Shown: positions 26,746 to 35,669, numbered from the stretch's first letter. The stretch: DNA of 64,000 nt from Reichenbachiella ulvae (GCF_025833875.1 NZ_JAOYOD010000001.1:248001-312000); one strand, 5' to 3'. A program made the numbers and translations. The notes: generated by a model not told the origin, from the letters alone.

Positions 26746-28167
26746 TTAACCCTCCATTTCTTCTAGCTCTTTTCCTTTGGTCTCATATACATACTTGATC
26801 ACAAAGAAGATGGAAATAATAGCACCTACCGTGTACAAGCTATAAGCAACCGCCAGACCTGCTGATCCCAAAATCATTGGGAATGTCAGGGTTACGAGGA
26901 AGTTAGATCCCCATTGGGCCAAACCAGCAATTGCCAGACCCAAACCTCTGATTTGGTTCGGAAACATCTCGCCGAGCATTACCCACATTACAGGACCCCA
27001 TGATGCATTAAAAAATACTACATAAAGGTTAGCAGCTATCAATGCCAGCATACCCATAGAGTCACTCAGTTGGAGTGTAGTATCGCCTGTTTCAGGGTTT
27101 GTCACCAGGGATCCAGAAGTGAAAGCTACCACTACTAGTGCCAATGTGATACTCATACCTACGGAACCGATAACCAAAAGTGGCTTACGACCCACTTTGT
27201 CCACCAATACCAATGCAGCTGCAACAGCTCCAATACTCAAAGCACCAGAAACAACGTTGATGAGTAGTGCGTCGTTTTCTCCAAAACCTACCGCCTGCCA
27301 TAGCACTGAACCATAGTAGAAGACTACATTGATACCAACAAACTGTTGGAATGAGGCCAATCCAATTCCAATCCATACGATCGGCTTGATTCTACCCAAA
27401 GTCTTGTCATAAAGATCTGACCAGCTTGGCTTGTGATGATCTTTGGCTAATGAAGCGTCAATCTCGTCTACTTTGCGTTGTCCGACTACAGCTCCATATA
27501 ATCTGCTCAGTACTTTTACTGCTTTATCATTTTTTTGTTTAGCCACAAGATAACGAGGGCTTTCAGGGATGAATAGGAGAGAGATCAGGAAGACCGCAGC
27601 TGGGAAAAGCTCCATCCAAAACATCCATCTCCATGTCTGGTAATCCAACCAAAGAATGTTCTCTGCTGAACCAGATATGTCTGCCAATAGGTAGTTACTT
27701 AAAAAGGACATGAAAAGTCCAAAGATGATAGCTACTTGCTGTACGGTAGCCAATGCTCCTCTAAATCTAGCTGGAGCGATCTCTGCGATATAGGCAGGAG
27801 CCATCACTGAGGCAGCACCTACTGCTAGTCCACCGATGATTCTGTAGACGATGAATTCAGGTGAGGTAGTTGCGATACCTGATCCCCAGGCAGAAATGAT
27901 AAAAAATATCGCTGATAGAATGAGCATGGAACGACGACCATATGCGTCGGCCAATTTACCAGCAAAGAAGGCACCCACAGCACAGCCAAGAAGCATAGAG
28001 GCTACATTGAAACCGCTACCGATGTCTTCTGCATTAAACGCCGATTCTAAACCTTTGACAGTTCCGTTGATCACACCACTGTCGAACCCAAATAGGAACC
28101 CACCTAAAGTGGCTACCAGGGTAATCCCTATCACATAGAGATTGTTTACTTTTTCTTCTGTTTTCAA
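26746..28167 (-). CDS. xylE: MFS sugar porter, probable D-xylose:H+ symporter
   Basis: A 12-TM major facilitator of the sugar porter family. Hallmarks: GGFLFGFDSGVING in TM1, DAYGRRSMLI in the TM2-3 loop, PESPRYLVAKQ after TM6, DKVGRKPLLVIG in the TM8-9 loop and YVYETKGKELEEME at the C-terminus, equivalent to PETKG. The frame is open from 28230, but the N-terminus before TM1 is then unusually long; a TTG at 28167 (followed by KTEEKVNNLYVIG) gives a typical length of 473, so the start is unsettled. It lies downstream of xylA but behind a terminator, and has its own upstream region containing a motif also found ahead of xylB. Xylose specificity is inferred from the neighbours. Confidence 0.85.
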   Translation of the reverse strand: MKTEEKVNNLYVIGITLVATLGGFLFGFDSGVINGTVKGLESAFNAEDIGSGFNVASMLLGCAVGAFFAGKLADAYGRRSMLILSAIFFIISAWGSGIATTSPEFIVYRIIGGLAVGAASVMAPAYIAEIAPARFRGALATVQQVAIIFGLFMSFLSNYLLADISGSAENILWLDYQTWRWMFWMELFPAAVFLISLLFIPESPRYLVAKQKNDKAVKVLSRLYGAVVGQRKVDEIDASLAKDHHKPSWSDLYDKTLGRIKPIVWIGIGLASFQQFVGINVVFYYGSVLWQAVGFGENDALLINVVSGALSIGAVAAALVLVDKVGRKPLLVIGSVGMSITLALVVVAFTSGSLVTNPETGDTTLQLSDSMGMLALIAANLYVVFFNASWGPVMWVMLGEMFPNQIRGLGLAIAGLAQWGSNFLVTLTFPMILGSAGLAVAYSLYTVGAIISIFFVIKYVYETKGKELEEMEG

Positions 28168-28278
28168 AATGATTTTAGTTTTTAGTCTTAGTAATTCATT
28201 CACCTGCCGTCTGCAGATATTGTTGATCACATTAGGAGGATGGGGGAAGTTTAGTAGAGTTTTAGTATCCCATCGACC

Positions 28279-28292
28279 ATAAGTGAACGAAC
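28279..28292 (-). promoter_or_regulatory. Candidate operator upstream of the xylose transporter
   Basis: ATAAGTGAACGAAC on the plus strand, matching ATAAGTTAAAGAAC at 31331-31344 upstream of xylB at 12 of 14 positions and in the same orientation relative to the genes. Here it lies inside an interrupted palindrome, CATAAG (28278-28283) with CTTATG (28293-28298). Only two occurrences were noticed and both precede xylose genes; the regulator is not known. Confidence 0.35.
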
Positions 28293-28340
28293 CTTATGTG
28301 TTAACCAAAGATTCAAGCTTGCAATTTGCCAAAATAGAGC

Positions 28341-28375
28341 AAAAAAAAGGGTAGACATTTGAATATATCTACCCT
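28341..28375 (-). terminator. Rho-independent terminator after xylA
   Basis: On the minus strand an 8-bp stem AGGGTAGA/TCTACCCT (plus-strand 28348-28355 and 28368-28375) is followed by eight T residues. It lies 10 bp after the xylA stop, so the transporter gene downstream is read from a separate promoter or by read-through. Confidence 0.85.
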
Positions 28376-28385
28376 GTTATTTGTC

Positions 28386-29729
28386 TTATTTGATGTATTG
28401 GTTGATGATGTTCTCATACAACTCTTGCTGACCGCTTCTTAGCTTAGGCTCGCCATTTTCATGAGCGATTTTAGCCAGCGCTTCCAGGTCTAGTTTGCCT
28501 TCTTCAAATTCTTTACCCTGAATCGTGTTGAAGGAGCTGTATCTCGCTTTTTTCAGGTTCAGATATTGAGAGTTTTGCAAAATGTCATCTGCGATCATCA
28601 ATGCACGTGCGAAGATGTCCATACCTCCGATGTGCGCATAGAAGATGTCTTCCAGATCGGTAGAGTTTCTTCTGGTCTTAGCATCAAAGTTGACACCACC
28701 GCCTTGTAGTCCACCATTCTCGAGAATCACCATCATCGCTTCAGTTACTTCGTTGATGTCGTTAGGGAACTGATCGGTATCCCATCCGTTTTGGTAATCT
28801 CCTCTGTTGGCATCAATACTACCCAACATACCTGCGTCAGCTGCTACCTGTAGTTCGTGAGTGAAAGTATGTTGAGCTAGAGTAGCGTGGTTTACTTCAA
28901 TGTTAATTTTGAAGTCTTTGTCCAAACCGTACTCTTTCAGGAAGCCAATAACTGTTGCCGAATCGTAATCATACTGGTGCTTAGATGGCTCAGCAGGTTT
29001 TGGCTCGATAAAGAAGTTTCCTTTGAAGCCTTGTTTTCTTGCATAGTCTCTAGCCATGCCTAGGAATCTACCCATGTGGTCTAATTCCTTTTTCATGTTA
29101 GTGTTAAGCAAAGACATGTAGCCTTCACGTCCACCCCAGAATACATAGTTTTCACCATCTAACTTGATAGTTGCATCAATCGCGTTTTTGATCTGCGCAC
29201 CTGCATAGGCTACAATATCAAAATCAGGATTGGTCGAAGCACCATTCATGTATCTTGGATTAGAAAATGCATTGGCAGTACCCCAAAGTAACTTCACGCC
29301 AGAAGCTGCCTGTTTTTCTTTTGCATAATCTGTGATGATGTTCAAACGCTCACCTGATTCTTTTAATGAAGCGCCTTCGTCGATCAAATCCACGTCGTGG
29401 AAGCAGTAGTAAGGTGCTCCGATTTTAGTGAAAAATTCGAAAGCCGCATCCATTTTATCTTTGGCTTTGCTAACTGCATCGCCTTTTGCATCCCATGGAA
29501 ATGTTTTAGTGCCAGGGCCAAACGGATCTCCACCTGTGCCACAGAAGGTATGCCAGTAGGCGATAGCAAATCTAAAGTGCTCCTTCATTGTTTTGCCTGC
29601 CACCACTTTGTTTTCGTCGTAGAATTTGAACGCTAGTGGGTTGTCAGATTCCCTGCCTTCAAATTTTATTTTTCCTATTCCCGGAAAGAATTCCTTGTCT
29701 CCGGTAACAATTTTTACATCGTCTGCCAT
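28386..29729 (-). CDS. xylA: Xylose isomerase
   Basis: A 447-residue class II xylose isomerase, converting D-xylose to D-xylulose in the cytoplasm with two divalent metals. The length is typical of the class. Visible signatures: the catalytic His111 and Asp114 in [12 protein letters not shown], the metal-binding region in [30 protein letters not shown], and the metal-site stretch [19 protein letters not shown]. The start ATG at 29729 is 16 bp after the xylB stop, so xylB-xylA form an operon. A terminator follows. Confidence 0.97.
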   Translation of the reverse strand: MADDVKIVTGDKEFFPGIGKIKFEGRESDNPLAFKFYDENKVVAGKTMKEHFRFAIAYWHTFCGTGGDPFGPGTKTFPWDAKGDAVSKAKDKMDAAFEFFTKIGAPYYCFHDVDLIDEGASLKESGERLNIITDYAKEKQAASGVKLLWGTANAFSNPRYMNGASTNPDFDIVAYAGAQIKNAIDATIKLDGENYVFWGGREGYMSLLNTNMKKELDHMGRFLGMARDYARKQGFKGNFFIEPKPAEPSKHQYDYDSATVIGFLKEYGLDKDFKINIEVNHATLAQHTFTHELQVAADAGMLGSIDANRGDYQNGWDTDQFPNDINEVTEAMMVILENGGLQGGGVNFDAKTRRNSTDLEDIFYAHIGGMDIFARALMIADDILQNSQYLNLKKARYSSFNTIQGKEFEEGKLDLEALAKIAHENGEPKLRSGQQELYENIINQYIK

Positions 29730-29745
29730 TTCTATAATCGTTTAT

Positions 29746-31245
29746 TTAATTCTTGTTTAATATATATGTTAATTCCTTTTTCCAGTCTTGATAACTGCTT
29801 TTATATGCTTCCGCATCTGCTGCCGCTTTATATGTCTTGATCGTTTCCATACTTTGGAAAGCCTCTCGCACATCTGAATAGGCACCCGCGGCAACTCCAG
29901 AGGCTTTGGCGGCACCAACGGCACCTGTAGCATCTAGCATTTGGATCTCACAGTCCATCACTGAGGCGATCGTCGTAGAGAATATTTCAGATTGAAAGAG
30001 GTTGTCATTTCCTACTTTCATCACTTTCACGTCTAGTCCCATGTCCTGCATGATTTCCATTCCGTAGATGAATGAGAAGGCAATCCCTTCTAAAGCCGCT
30101 CTGTAAAAGTGCGATTTAGTATGCAGATTAAAATGCAGGTTAGATATATGTGACCCAGGGTTTTGATTTTCCAATACGCGCTCAGCTCCATTACCAAAAG
30201 GAATGATTTTTAAACCATCAGAACCTATGGCTATTTCGCTGGCTTTAGCTTCTAGTTCGGGATAGCTGACGTTACCATCGGTGGTCAGTTGGCGAACATA
30301 GTTGTACTGGATACCTGCACCGTTGATGCAAAGTAATACACCCACACGCGGATCGCTGCTTGTATGATTGACATGTGCAAATCCATTGACACGAGTTTTG
30401 GGGTCGATGGCTGGCTTGTCTACCACACCATATACCACACCGGATGTTCCGCCAGTTGCGGCTACTTCTCCTGGCTCGAATACATTGAGAGAAAGCGCAT
30501 TGTTAGGCTGATCTCCTGCACGGTAACCAATGCTGATCCCAGCAGTCAGTCCCAGTTCTTTGGCTCCTTCTTCACTGAGTGTTCCTTGCTCTCCGATAGA
30601 AGGTACAATCTCTGGAATCAAATCTTCGCTGATGCCATAGTGATCCAGTAGGAAACTAGCAACCTTTTCATTTTCAAAATCCCAAAGCATGCCCTCAGAT
30701 AGACCGGAAATGGTCGTTTTGATTTCGCCGCTCATTTTCATAGCGATGAAATCTCCCGGAAGCATCATTTTCTTTGCCTTGGCATATACCTCCGGCTCAT
30801 TGTCTTTAACCCACTTCAGTTTAGAGGCGGTGAAGTTACCAGGTGAGTTGAGGAGGCTTTTCAGGCATTGGTCATGGCCGATGGTATCAAACGCCTGATT
30901 TCCAATCTCTACTGCACGGCTATCGCACCAAATGATAGAAGGGCGAAGGGCTTCATTGTTTTCGTCAACCAATACCAGTCCATGCATTTGATAAGAAATG
31001 CCAATGCCCTGCACGAGACTAGCGTCGATCCCTGCACTTTTCACTACTTTGTCGGTCACTTTTTTGACATAGTCCCACCAGGTGTTGGGTTCTTGCTCGG
31101 CCCAACCTGCTTCGTGTGAAATGATTTCCATTTCTACCTCAGGGTATTGTTCTATGGCGAGTGTTTTCCCGCTTTTCGCATCTACGAGTGCAGCTTTGAC
31201 CGAAGAGCTGCCCAGATCATATCCTATTAAATACATTGTTTTCAT
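29746..31245 (-). CDS. xylB: Xylulokinase (FGGY family)
   Basis: A 499-residue FGGY kinase that phosphorylates D-xylulose to xylulose 5-phosphate. The phosphate-1 motif GYDLGSSSVKAAL has the essential Asp, the substrate region has YQMHGL and SIIWCDSRA, the catalytic base lies in RAGDQPNNA, and the phosphate-2 motif is ATGGTSGVVYG. The C-terminal domain carries VGNDNLFQSE and DATGAVGAAKASG. An alternative ATG at 31236 (MYLIGYD) is possible and matches the start of the paralogue at 32443-34425. It is the first gene of xylB-xylA. About half of its residues recur in that paralogue, but the ATP motifs there differ. Confidence 0.95.
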   Translation of the reverse strand: MKTMYLIGYDLGSSSVKAALVDAKSGKTLAIEQYPEVEMEIISHEAGWAEQEPNTWWDYVKKVTDKVVKSAGIDASLVQGIGISYQMHGLVLVDENNEALRPSIIWCDSRAVEIGNQAFDTIGHDQCLKSLLNSPGNFTASKLKWVKDNEPEVYAKAKKMMLPGDFIAMKMSGEIKTTISGLSEGMLWDFENEKVASFLLDHYGISEDLIPEIVPSIGEQGTLSEEGAKELGLTAGISIGYRAGDQPNNALSLNVFEPGEVAATGGTSGVVYGVVDKPAIDPKTRVNGFAHVNHTSSDPRVGVLLCINGAGIQYNYVRQLTTDGNVSYPELEAKASEIAIGSDGLKIIPFGNGAERVLENQNPGSHISNLHFNLHTKSHFYRAALEGIAFSFIYGMEIMQDMGLDVKVMKVGNDNLFQSEIFSTTIASVMDCEIQMLDATGAVGAAKASGVAAGAYSDVREAFQSMETIKTYKAAADAEAYKSSYQDWKKELTYILNKN

Positions 31246-31644
31246 TTAGCCTTGTAAATACGCCGATTGAATCAGTACAAAAGGTACTTTCCCAATTTGC
31301 AAAACAAAGAAAACAGGATTAGGTAGGATTATAAGTTAAAGAACTACTTCATCCACGCTTCATAAAATTTCAAGCATACGTCAGGTTTTTTGACTTATGA
31401 AGCTGACAGTTACAGCCCGGTAGAATTTATTATCCTCATACGGCAAATTATGTCGAATATCAAAGACTAAAATTATTTGATTACGTATACTAGTGTATCT
31501 GTTAATATGGAAGGAATACGCGCAGGATGATCCCATTGGGATAAGCAATTTGGCTATGGTGAGAGATTGGTTTTTGGATTGCAATCTCTGAAATGAAGAC
31601 CGAAACTAATGTCATGGCTTCAAGATCAGAAAAACCTAATAACT
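31246..31644. other. Intergenic region between xylB and the cytidylate-kinase-like gene
   Basis: About 360-400 bp without a convincing gene; a short open frame at 31381-31584 (minus) has no coding character. It must hold the xylB promoter on the minus strand. The most noticeable element is ATAAGTTAAAGAAC (31331-31344), shared with the transporter upstream region. No clear -7 TAnnTTTG box was found on the minus strand. Confidence 0.5.
31331..31344 (-). promoter_or_regulatory. Candidate operator upstream of xylB
   Basis: ATAAGTTAAAGAAC on the plus strand, 86 bp ahead of the xylB start. It matches the element ahead of the xylose transporter at 12 of 14 positions. It is followed by TACTTCAT, a loose inverted match to its left part. 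It could be the site of a xylose-responsive regulator. Confidence 0.35.
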
Positions 31645-32367
31645 ATGAAGGTTAACATTAAGCGTTATTTTGAAGAGCGAGAAAAAATGCTCGCTACTCA
31701 GACTGTTCCCGGGCCGGTCATCACCATATCCAGAACCTATGGCTGTGATGAAGGGGCAGTGCTGAAGGCTTTGATCGGCAAATTGAATGCTTTGGGCCCT
31801 GGTGGCATGAAGCAGCACCTCTGGAAATATGTAGACAAAGAAATTTTAGATGAATCTGCCAAGGTACTTGGGATTACTCCAATAGATGTTGAACACAGAG
31901 TGTTTTTGCATCATTCGGCAGTGGTCAACGAATTGCTTTCGGGTTTTTCTAAAGATTACAATTTGTCTGACAAGGAAATCATCAACAATGTAAAAGACGT
32001 AATTGATACCTATGCACGCAGAGGCAATGTGGTCATAGTAGGACGTGGGGGCGTGGGAGTTGTTCGGTATTTGCGCAACAGCCTGCATATTCAACTGACT
32101 GCACCACTTGAGGCTCGTGCGAAATGGGTTTCAGAAAAGCAAGAATTGTCCCGCGAAGAATCCATTGATTTGATTCGACGAATGGATAGCTATCGAAGGA
32201 CTTGGACCGAGCACCTAATCGAGCAGCCTATAGACGATGGAATATTTGACCTAAGCTTGAACATGCAACACTTGAGTGTTGAGGAAATTGCGGACATCAT
32301 AGTGAGTTTGATGCAGAAAAGGCGATTAGTGCCTTTGCATCATGCTGAAGAAATGTCTGTGTATTGA
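31645..32367 (+). CDS. Cytidylate-kinase-like protein (Cytidylate_kin2 family)
   Basis: About 240 residues from the ATG at 31645; another ATG at 31609 would add 12 residues without recognisable homology. The first strand and loop (PGPVITISRTYGCDEGAV) resemble the P-loop region of cytidylate kinases, but the loop lacks the usual GxxGxGK[ST], having CDEGAV instead. Further blocks fit the family: DKEILDESAKVLGI, NVVIVGRGG, HIQLTAPLEARAKWV, RRMDSYRRTWTEHL. Substrate is unknown; these are not the canonical Cmk of nucleotide metabolism. It sits between xylB and the kinase-HTH fusion gene, so a role linked to xylose is possible but unproven. Confidence 0.8.
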   Translation: MKVNIKRYFEEREKMLATQTVPGPVITISRTYGCDEGAVLKALIGKLNALGPGGMKQHLWKYVDKEILDESAKVLGITPIDVEHRVFLHHSAVVNELLSGFSKDYNLSDKEIINNVKDVIDTYARRGNVVIVGRGGVGVVRYLRNSLHIQLTAPLEARAKWVSEKQELSREESIDLIRRMDSYRRTWTEHLIEQPIDDGIFDLSLNMQHLSVEEIADIIVSLMQKRRLVPLHHAEEMSVY

Positions 32368-32385
32368 TGATGTCAGTTGTTTTAG

Positions 32386-32444
32386 GGCTGTATCTGAAGT
32401 CAATCTCTAAGCGGGTGATTGAACGGATACAGCCTTTCTTTTTT
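32386..32444 (+). terminator. Branched terminator at the convergent end of the cytidylate-kinase-like gene
   Basis: GGCTGTATC (32386-32394) pairs with GATACAGCC (32426-32434); TCAATC and GATTGA pair inside it. TTTCTTTTTT follows. The T-tract touches the stop codon of the convergent fusion gene. Confidence 0.7.
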
Positions 32445-34425
32445 AGACCCGGTCTACATAATTTTCCAACTCTATTTCTTTGGGTAGTTGTAGCTTTTTT
32501 CTCAATCGATATCGGCGTGTTTCAACTCCACGAACCGAAAGATTCAGTTGGTTGGCAATTTCTTTGGTAGACAGCTTCATTTTCAGGAGCATGCATAGCT
32601 TCGCCTCTGCGACTGAAAGTTTTGGATGATCCTCTTTCAATTTTTTGAAGAAATCGGAATGCAGTAGGTTGAATTTTTCTTCAAAATTTTCCCAGTCTTT
32701 GTTCTTGTCCACATGATCCTCCATTTTTTGGATCAGCTTATTGATTTGCTTTTTTTGATCGTCGGACATGTTGCCATTTGCGATTTCACTCAGGTTTTGT
32801 TTGATCTCCAAAATGAATTCGTCCTTGTTGTGAACTTGCATCGCTGAGGAAGCCAGTTCTTTGTTTTTTTCCTCCAGAGAGGTCTTTAGGGCTTTATTTT
32901 TTTCGCGTAGCACCTCCGGTCTATTGGCTTTGGATGGGATTTCATAGAGGGTTTGATCCAGATAGGAAACCCAATGATGATAGGCCTGGATACAGCGAGG
33001 TTGGTTCAGTCGGGGCTCGAATATCGTACTGGGAGTGACATGAGACAGGGCTTCTTCCAAAGAAGCATAAACCCCACTTGCCACACCCGCAGCACGGGCA
33101 GCTCCAATCGCACCCGTGGTGTCCACTACCTCGATGTGACAATCCAGAAGTGTGGCCAGCGTCATAGAAAAGACCTCTGACTGAAACATGTTGTCATTGG
33201 TGACTCGCAGGATGTCTACTTCCAGTCCCATTTCTTTCAATAGGTTCATGCCATAGGCAAAGGAAAAAGCGACACCTTCCAGAGCGGCACGGTAGAGGTG
33301 TCCTCGTCCGTGTCGATTGAACTCCATGTTCATGATATGGGAGTTGATGCTCTTTTCGTCCAGCATCCTTTCGGCTCCATTGCCAAAGGGCAAGATGCAT
33401 AGGTCATCAGAACCGATGGGTACAGTAGCTGCCATGCGCTCCATGTCGTCGTAGTGGCGGCCACTCTGTGCGATTTGATGCTTCATCCAGCCATATTGGT
33501 TGCCGGCTCCATTGAGGCAGAGCAAAACACCGATACGGTCAAAGTTGTCTTCATAGTTGACATGCGCGAATGAATTGACTCGCGAACGTTGATCATATTT
33601 GGGTCGATCGACGATACCGTAGACCACTCCTGATTCCGCACTAGTAGCAGCTATCTCTCCAGGATTCAACACATTCAGAGACAAGGCATTGTTGGGTTGG
33701 TCGCCTGCACGATAGGTGACAGGTATGCCTGCAGCCAGACCAGCAAGTTCTGCTGCTTCTGGAGTCAGTGTACCATGTACGTCGAAGGTCGGGACAATCT
33801 CGGGGATCATGTCTTCGTCGATTCCGTAATAGTCCAAAACCTTTTTGGCTGGTTTTTTCTGTTTGAAGTCCCAAAGTATGGCTTCAGACAAACCCGAAAT
33901 GGTAGTCTGAATCTTGCCAGTGAGTTTCATAGCGATGTAGTCGCCAGGCAGCATGATTTTGTAGATTCGGTCGTAAATGTCCGGCTCGTTATCCTTGACC
34001 CATCGCAGTTTGGATGCGGTGAAATTACCAGGAGAGTTAAGGTAGTTTTCCAGACATTCTTGTTCTCCCAGATCTTTGAAGGCCTTTTTGCCTATGGCCA
34101 CAGCACGGCTGTCGTTCCAGATGATGGATGGGCGAAGTGCCTTGTGGTCTTGGTCTATGAGTACCAGACCGTGCATTTGGTATGCGATACCGATACCAGC
34201 TATATCTCTGGGGTTGATTTTATTCTTGCTAAGGATTTTACGTGTAGCCATGCAGAGTTCTTGCCACCACATGTCGGGGTGCTGTTCTGCCCAGCCGCTA
34301 TGTTTGGTGATAATGCTAAGATCATGTTCGGGGTGTTGCAGTACATCTACTACTTTATTTTGTTCTGCCTGAATCACGGCGACTTTGATTGCCGTACTGC
34401 CCACTTCATAGCCTAATAAATACAT
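32443..34425 (-). CDS. Xylulokinase-like FGGY protein fused to a C-terminal LuxR-type HTH (putative sugar-sensing regulator)
   Basis: A 660-residue protein. Residues 1-500 are a full-length FGGY kinase closely similar to the XylB at 29746-31245, including YQMHGL, SIIWNDSRA and the catalytic base D242 (RAGDQPNNA). Three nucleotide-site motifs differ: Asp of the phosphate-1 motif is Glu7 (GYEVGSTAIK), GGTSG is SAESG (262-266), and VGND is VTND (408-411). Residues 501-602 form a charged, probably coiled-coil linker (REKNKALKTSLEEKNKELA). Residues 603-660 are a LuxR/GerE-type HTH (LSVAEAKLCMLLKMKLSTKE, SVRGVETRRYRLRKKL) as found at the end of Bacteroidota TPR or Y_Y_Y sensor proteins. The start has a good Shine-Dalgarno (GAGGAG). 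I infer a transcription factor sensing xylulose or a related ligand. Confidence 0.88.
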   Translation of the reverse strand: MYLLGYEVGSTAIKVAVIQAEQNKVVDVLQHPEHDLSIITKHSGWAEQHPDMWWQELCMATRKILSKNKINPRDIAGIGIAYQMHGLVLIDQDHKALRPSIIWNDSRAVAIGKKAFKDLGEQECLENYLNSPGNFTASKLRWVKDNEPDIYDRIYKIMLPGDYIAMKLTGKIQTTISGLSEAILWDFKQKKPAKKVLDYYGIDEDMIPEIVPTFDVHGTLTPEAAELAGLAAGIPVTYRAGDQPNNALSLNVLNPGEIAATSAESGVVYGIVDRPKYDQRSRVNSFAHVNYEDNFDRIGVLLCLNGAGNQYGWMKHQIAQSGRHYDDMERMAATVPIGSDDLCILPFGNGAERMLDEKSINSHIMNMEFNRHGRGHLYRAALEGVAFSFAYGMNLLKEMGLEVDILRVTNDNMFQSEVFSMTLATLLDCHIEVVDTTGAIGAARAAGVASGVYASLEEALSHVTPSTIFEPRLNQPRCIQAYHHWVSYLDQTLYEIPSKANRPEVLREKNKALKTSLEEKNKELASSAMQVHNKDEFILEIKQNLSEIANGNMSDDQKKQINKLIQKMEDHVDKNKDWENFEEKFNLLHSDFFKKLKEDHPKLSVAEAKLCMLLKMKLSTKEIANQLNLSVRGVETRRYRLRKKLQLPKEIELENYVDRV

Positions 34426-34549
34426 AATCTCCTCTCTGCTTTTTCTACGCCAAAGATACGTCAGTTATTCTATTGTGCAATCAAGATTTGTATGATTGAT
34501 GTGTCAGATAATATCAATTTTGATGCGTCGGACCGATTTCTAATGGGGT

Positions 34550-35446
34550 TTAGCTACCCATCATGATCAAAAGGATACCTGCAATGATTCCCAGTAGGAT
34601 CAGGCCTTTGTGAAGGATGTTTTTTTCTTTGAATAAGAGTGCACCGGCTGCAAAGGATATGATCACGCTGCTGCGACGTAGCAAGGACAGTATAGATACC
34701 AATGAATCCTCGAAGGTGAGCGCATAGAAATAGGCGAAATCCCCCAGCACGAGTACAATTCCGATGAGAGGAATGGTCCATTGCCATCTGAATGCGGTGA
34801 GTTTTTTTCTTTTGGGGTACCAAAAGGCCCAAAGGACCAATGCCATGATTGGGACCTGATAAAAGGAAAAGTATGCCTGAATGGCCAGACGATTGTAGTG
34901 AGCTATGAGATATTTGTCATAAAGGGTACTAATCGTACCAATCAAGGTGGCGAGAAAAATGAACCATACCCATTTGTTGGTTTTGAAATCAACACCTTCC
35001 TTGTTGCCGGCGATGGAAAACAAATAAAAGAAGATCAGCGCTACTACCATACCCACCCATTGCCAGGTGTTAAGGGTCTCGCCATAGATCAAAATCGCTC
35101 CGATCAAAGTCCAAACCGGACCTGTAGAACGAATCGGGGAGACAATACTGATTGGCAAGTTTTTAAGCGCAAGAAAGGACAGAATCCAGGAGGAAATGAC
35201 AATAAGCGCTTTTAGTATGATCAGCAGGTGAACTTTGAAACTGACCGCTGGAATGTAGAAGTTCTCATATTGATCAAAGCCTTCTACGGTGTATGACATG
35301 ATCCAGGTCGGGAAAAAGAACAAGGCTGATGCAAGTGTGGAAAAGAACAAGACTGGAAGAACGGCATTGTTGTACAGCGAGACCTTTTTGAGGATGTCAT
35401 AAACCCCAAGAGCCAGTAACGAAATAATGCCAAGTAGTATCCACAT
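34550..35446 (-). CDS. EamA/DMT-superfamily transporter
   Basis: A 298-residue integral membrane protein with ten predicted helices in two five-helix halves. The ATG at 35446 (MWILLGIISLLALGVYDILKK) is chosen; the longer frame to 35539 adds a basic stretch that does not fit the family. Signatures: SPIRSTGPVWTLIGAILIYGE at the end of the first half, and VLGDFAYFYALTF, SLLRRSSVIISFAAGALLF and KGLILLGIIAGILLI in the second. These pumps move small metabolites or sugars out of or into the cell; substrate is unknown. It follows no clear operon partner, lying 124 bp upstream of the fusion regulator on the same strand. Confidence 0.88.
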   Translation of the reverse strand: MWILLGIISLLALGVYDILKKVSLYNNAVLPVLFFSTLASALFFFPTWIMSYTVEGFDQYENFYIPAVSFKVHLLIILKALIVISSWILSFLALKNLPISIVSPIRSTGPVWTLIGAILIYGETLNTWQWVGMVVALIFFYLFSIAGNKEGVDFKTNKWVWFIFLATLIGTISTLYDKYLIAHYNRLAIQAYFSFYQVPIMALVLWAFWYPKRKKLTAFRWQWTIPLIGIVLVLGDFAYFYALTFEDSLVSILSLLRRSSVIISFAAGALLFKEKNILHKGLILLGIIAGILLIMMGS

Positions 35447-35669
35447 AGAAAGAACGCTTTGCAAGGGCGAAATTAGAAAGGGATAACGGGAGATACTAAT
35501 GGAGCGGCTTCTATTTGAGATGAATTGCTGACATCTCATTTGTCATAGTGGTTGACCGACAATTGAATATTGGGAATACAGGTGATATAGCTTAAGGTTC
35601 GACCTGATTTAGATCATAAATCCCTAAGTAAAAAAGGCTAACCTTTGGGTGCAGCAATTTTATAATTCA

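Noticed and set aside
31381..31584. 67-codon minus-strand open frame between xylB and the cytidylate-kinase-like gene
   Set aside because: No recognisable domain or signal peptide, biased composition, and it occupies the region needed for the xylB promoter.
32364..32570. 68-codon plus-strand open frame at the convergent junction
   Set aside because: It runs across the terminator and antisense to the HTH-coding end of the fusion gene, with no family resemblance.
33641..34416. Long open frames antisense or out of frame to the fusion gene, including a 239-codon plus-strand one
   Set aside because: They mirror the codon pattern of the true gene on the minus strand, whose protein aligns end to end with XylB.
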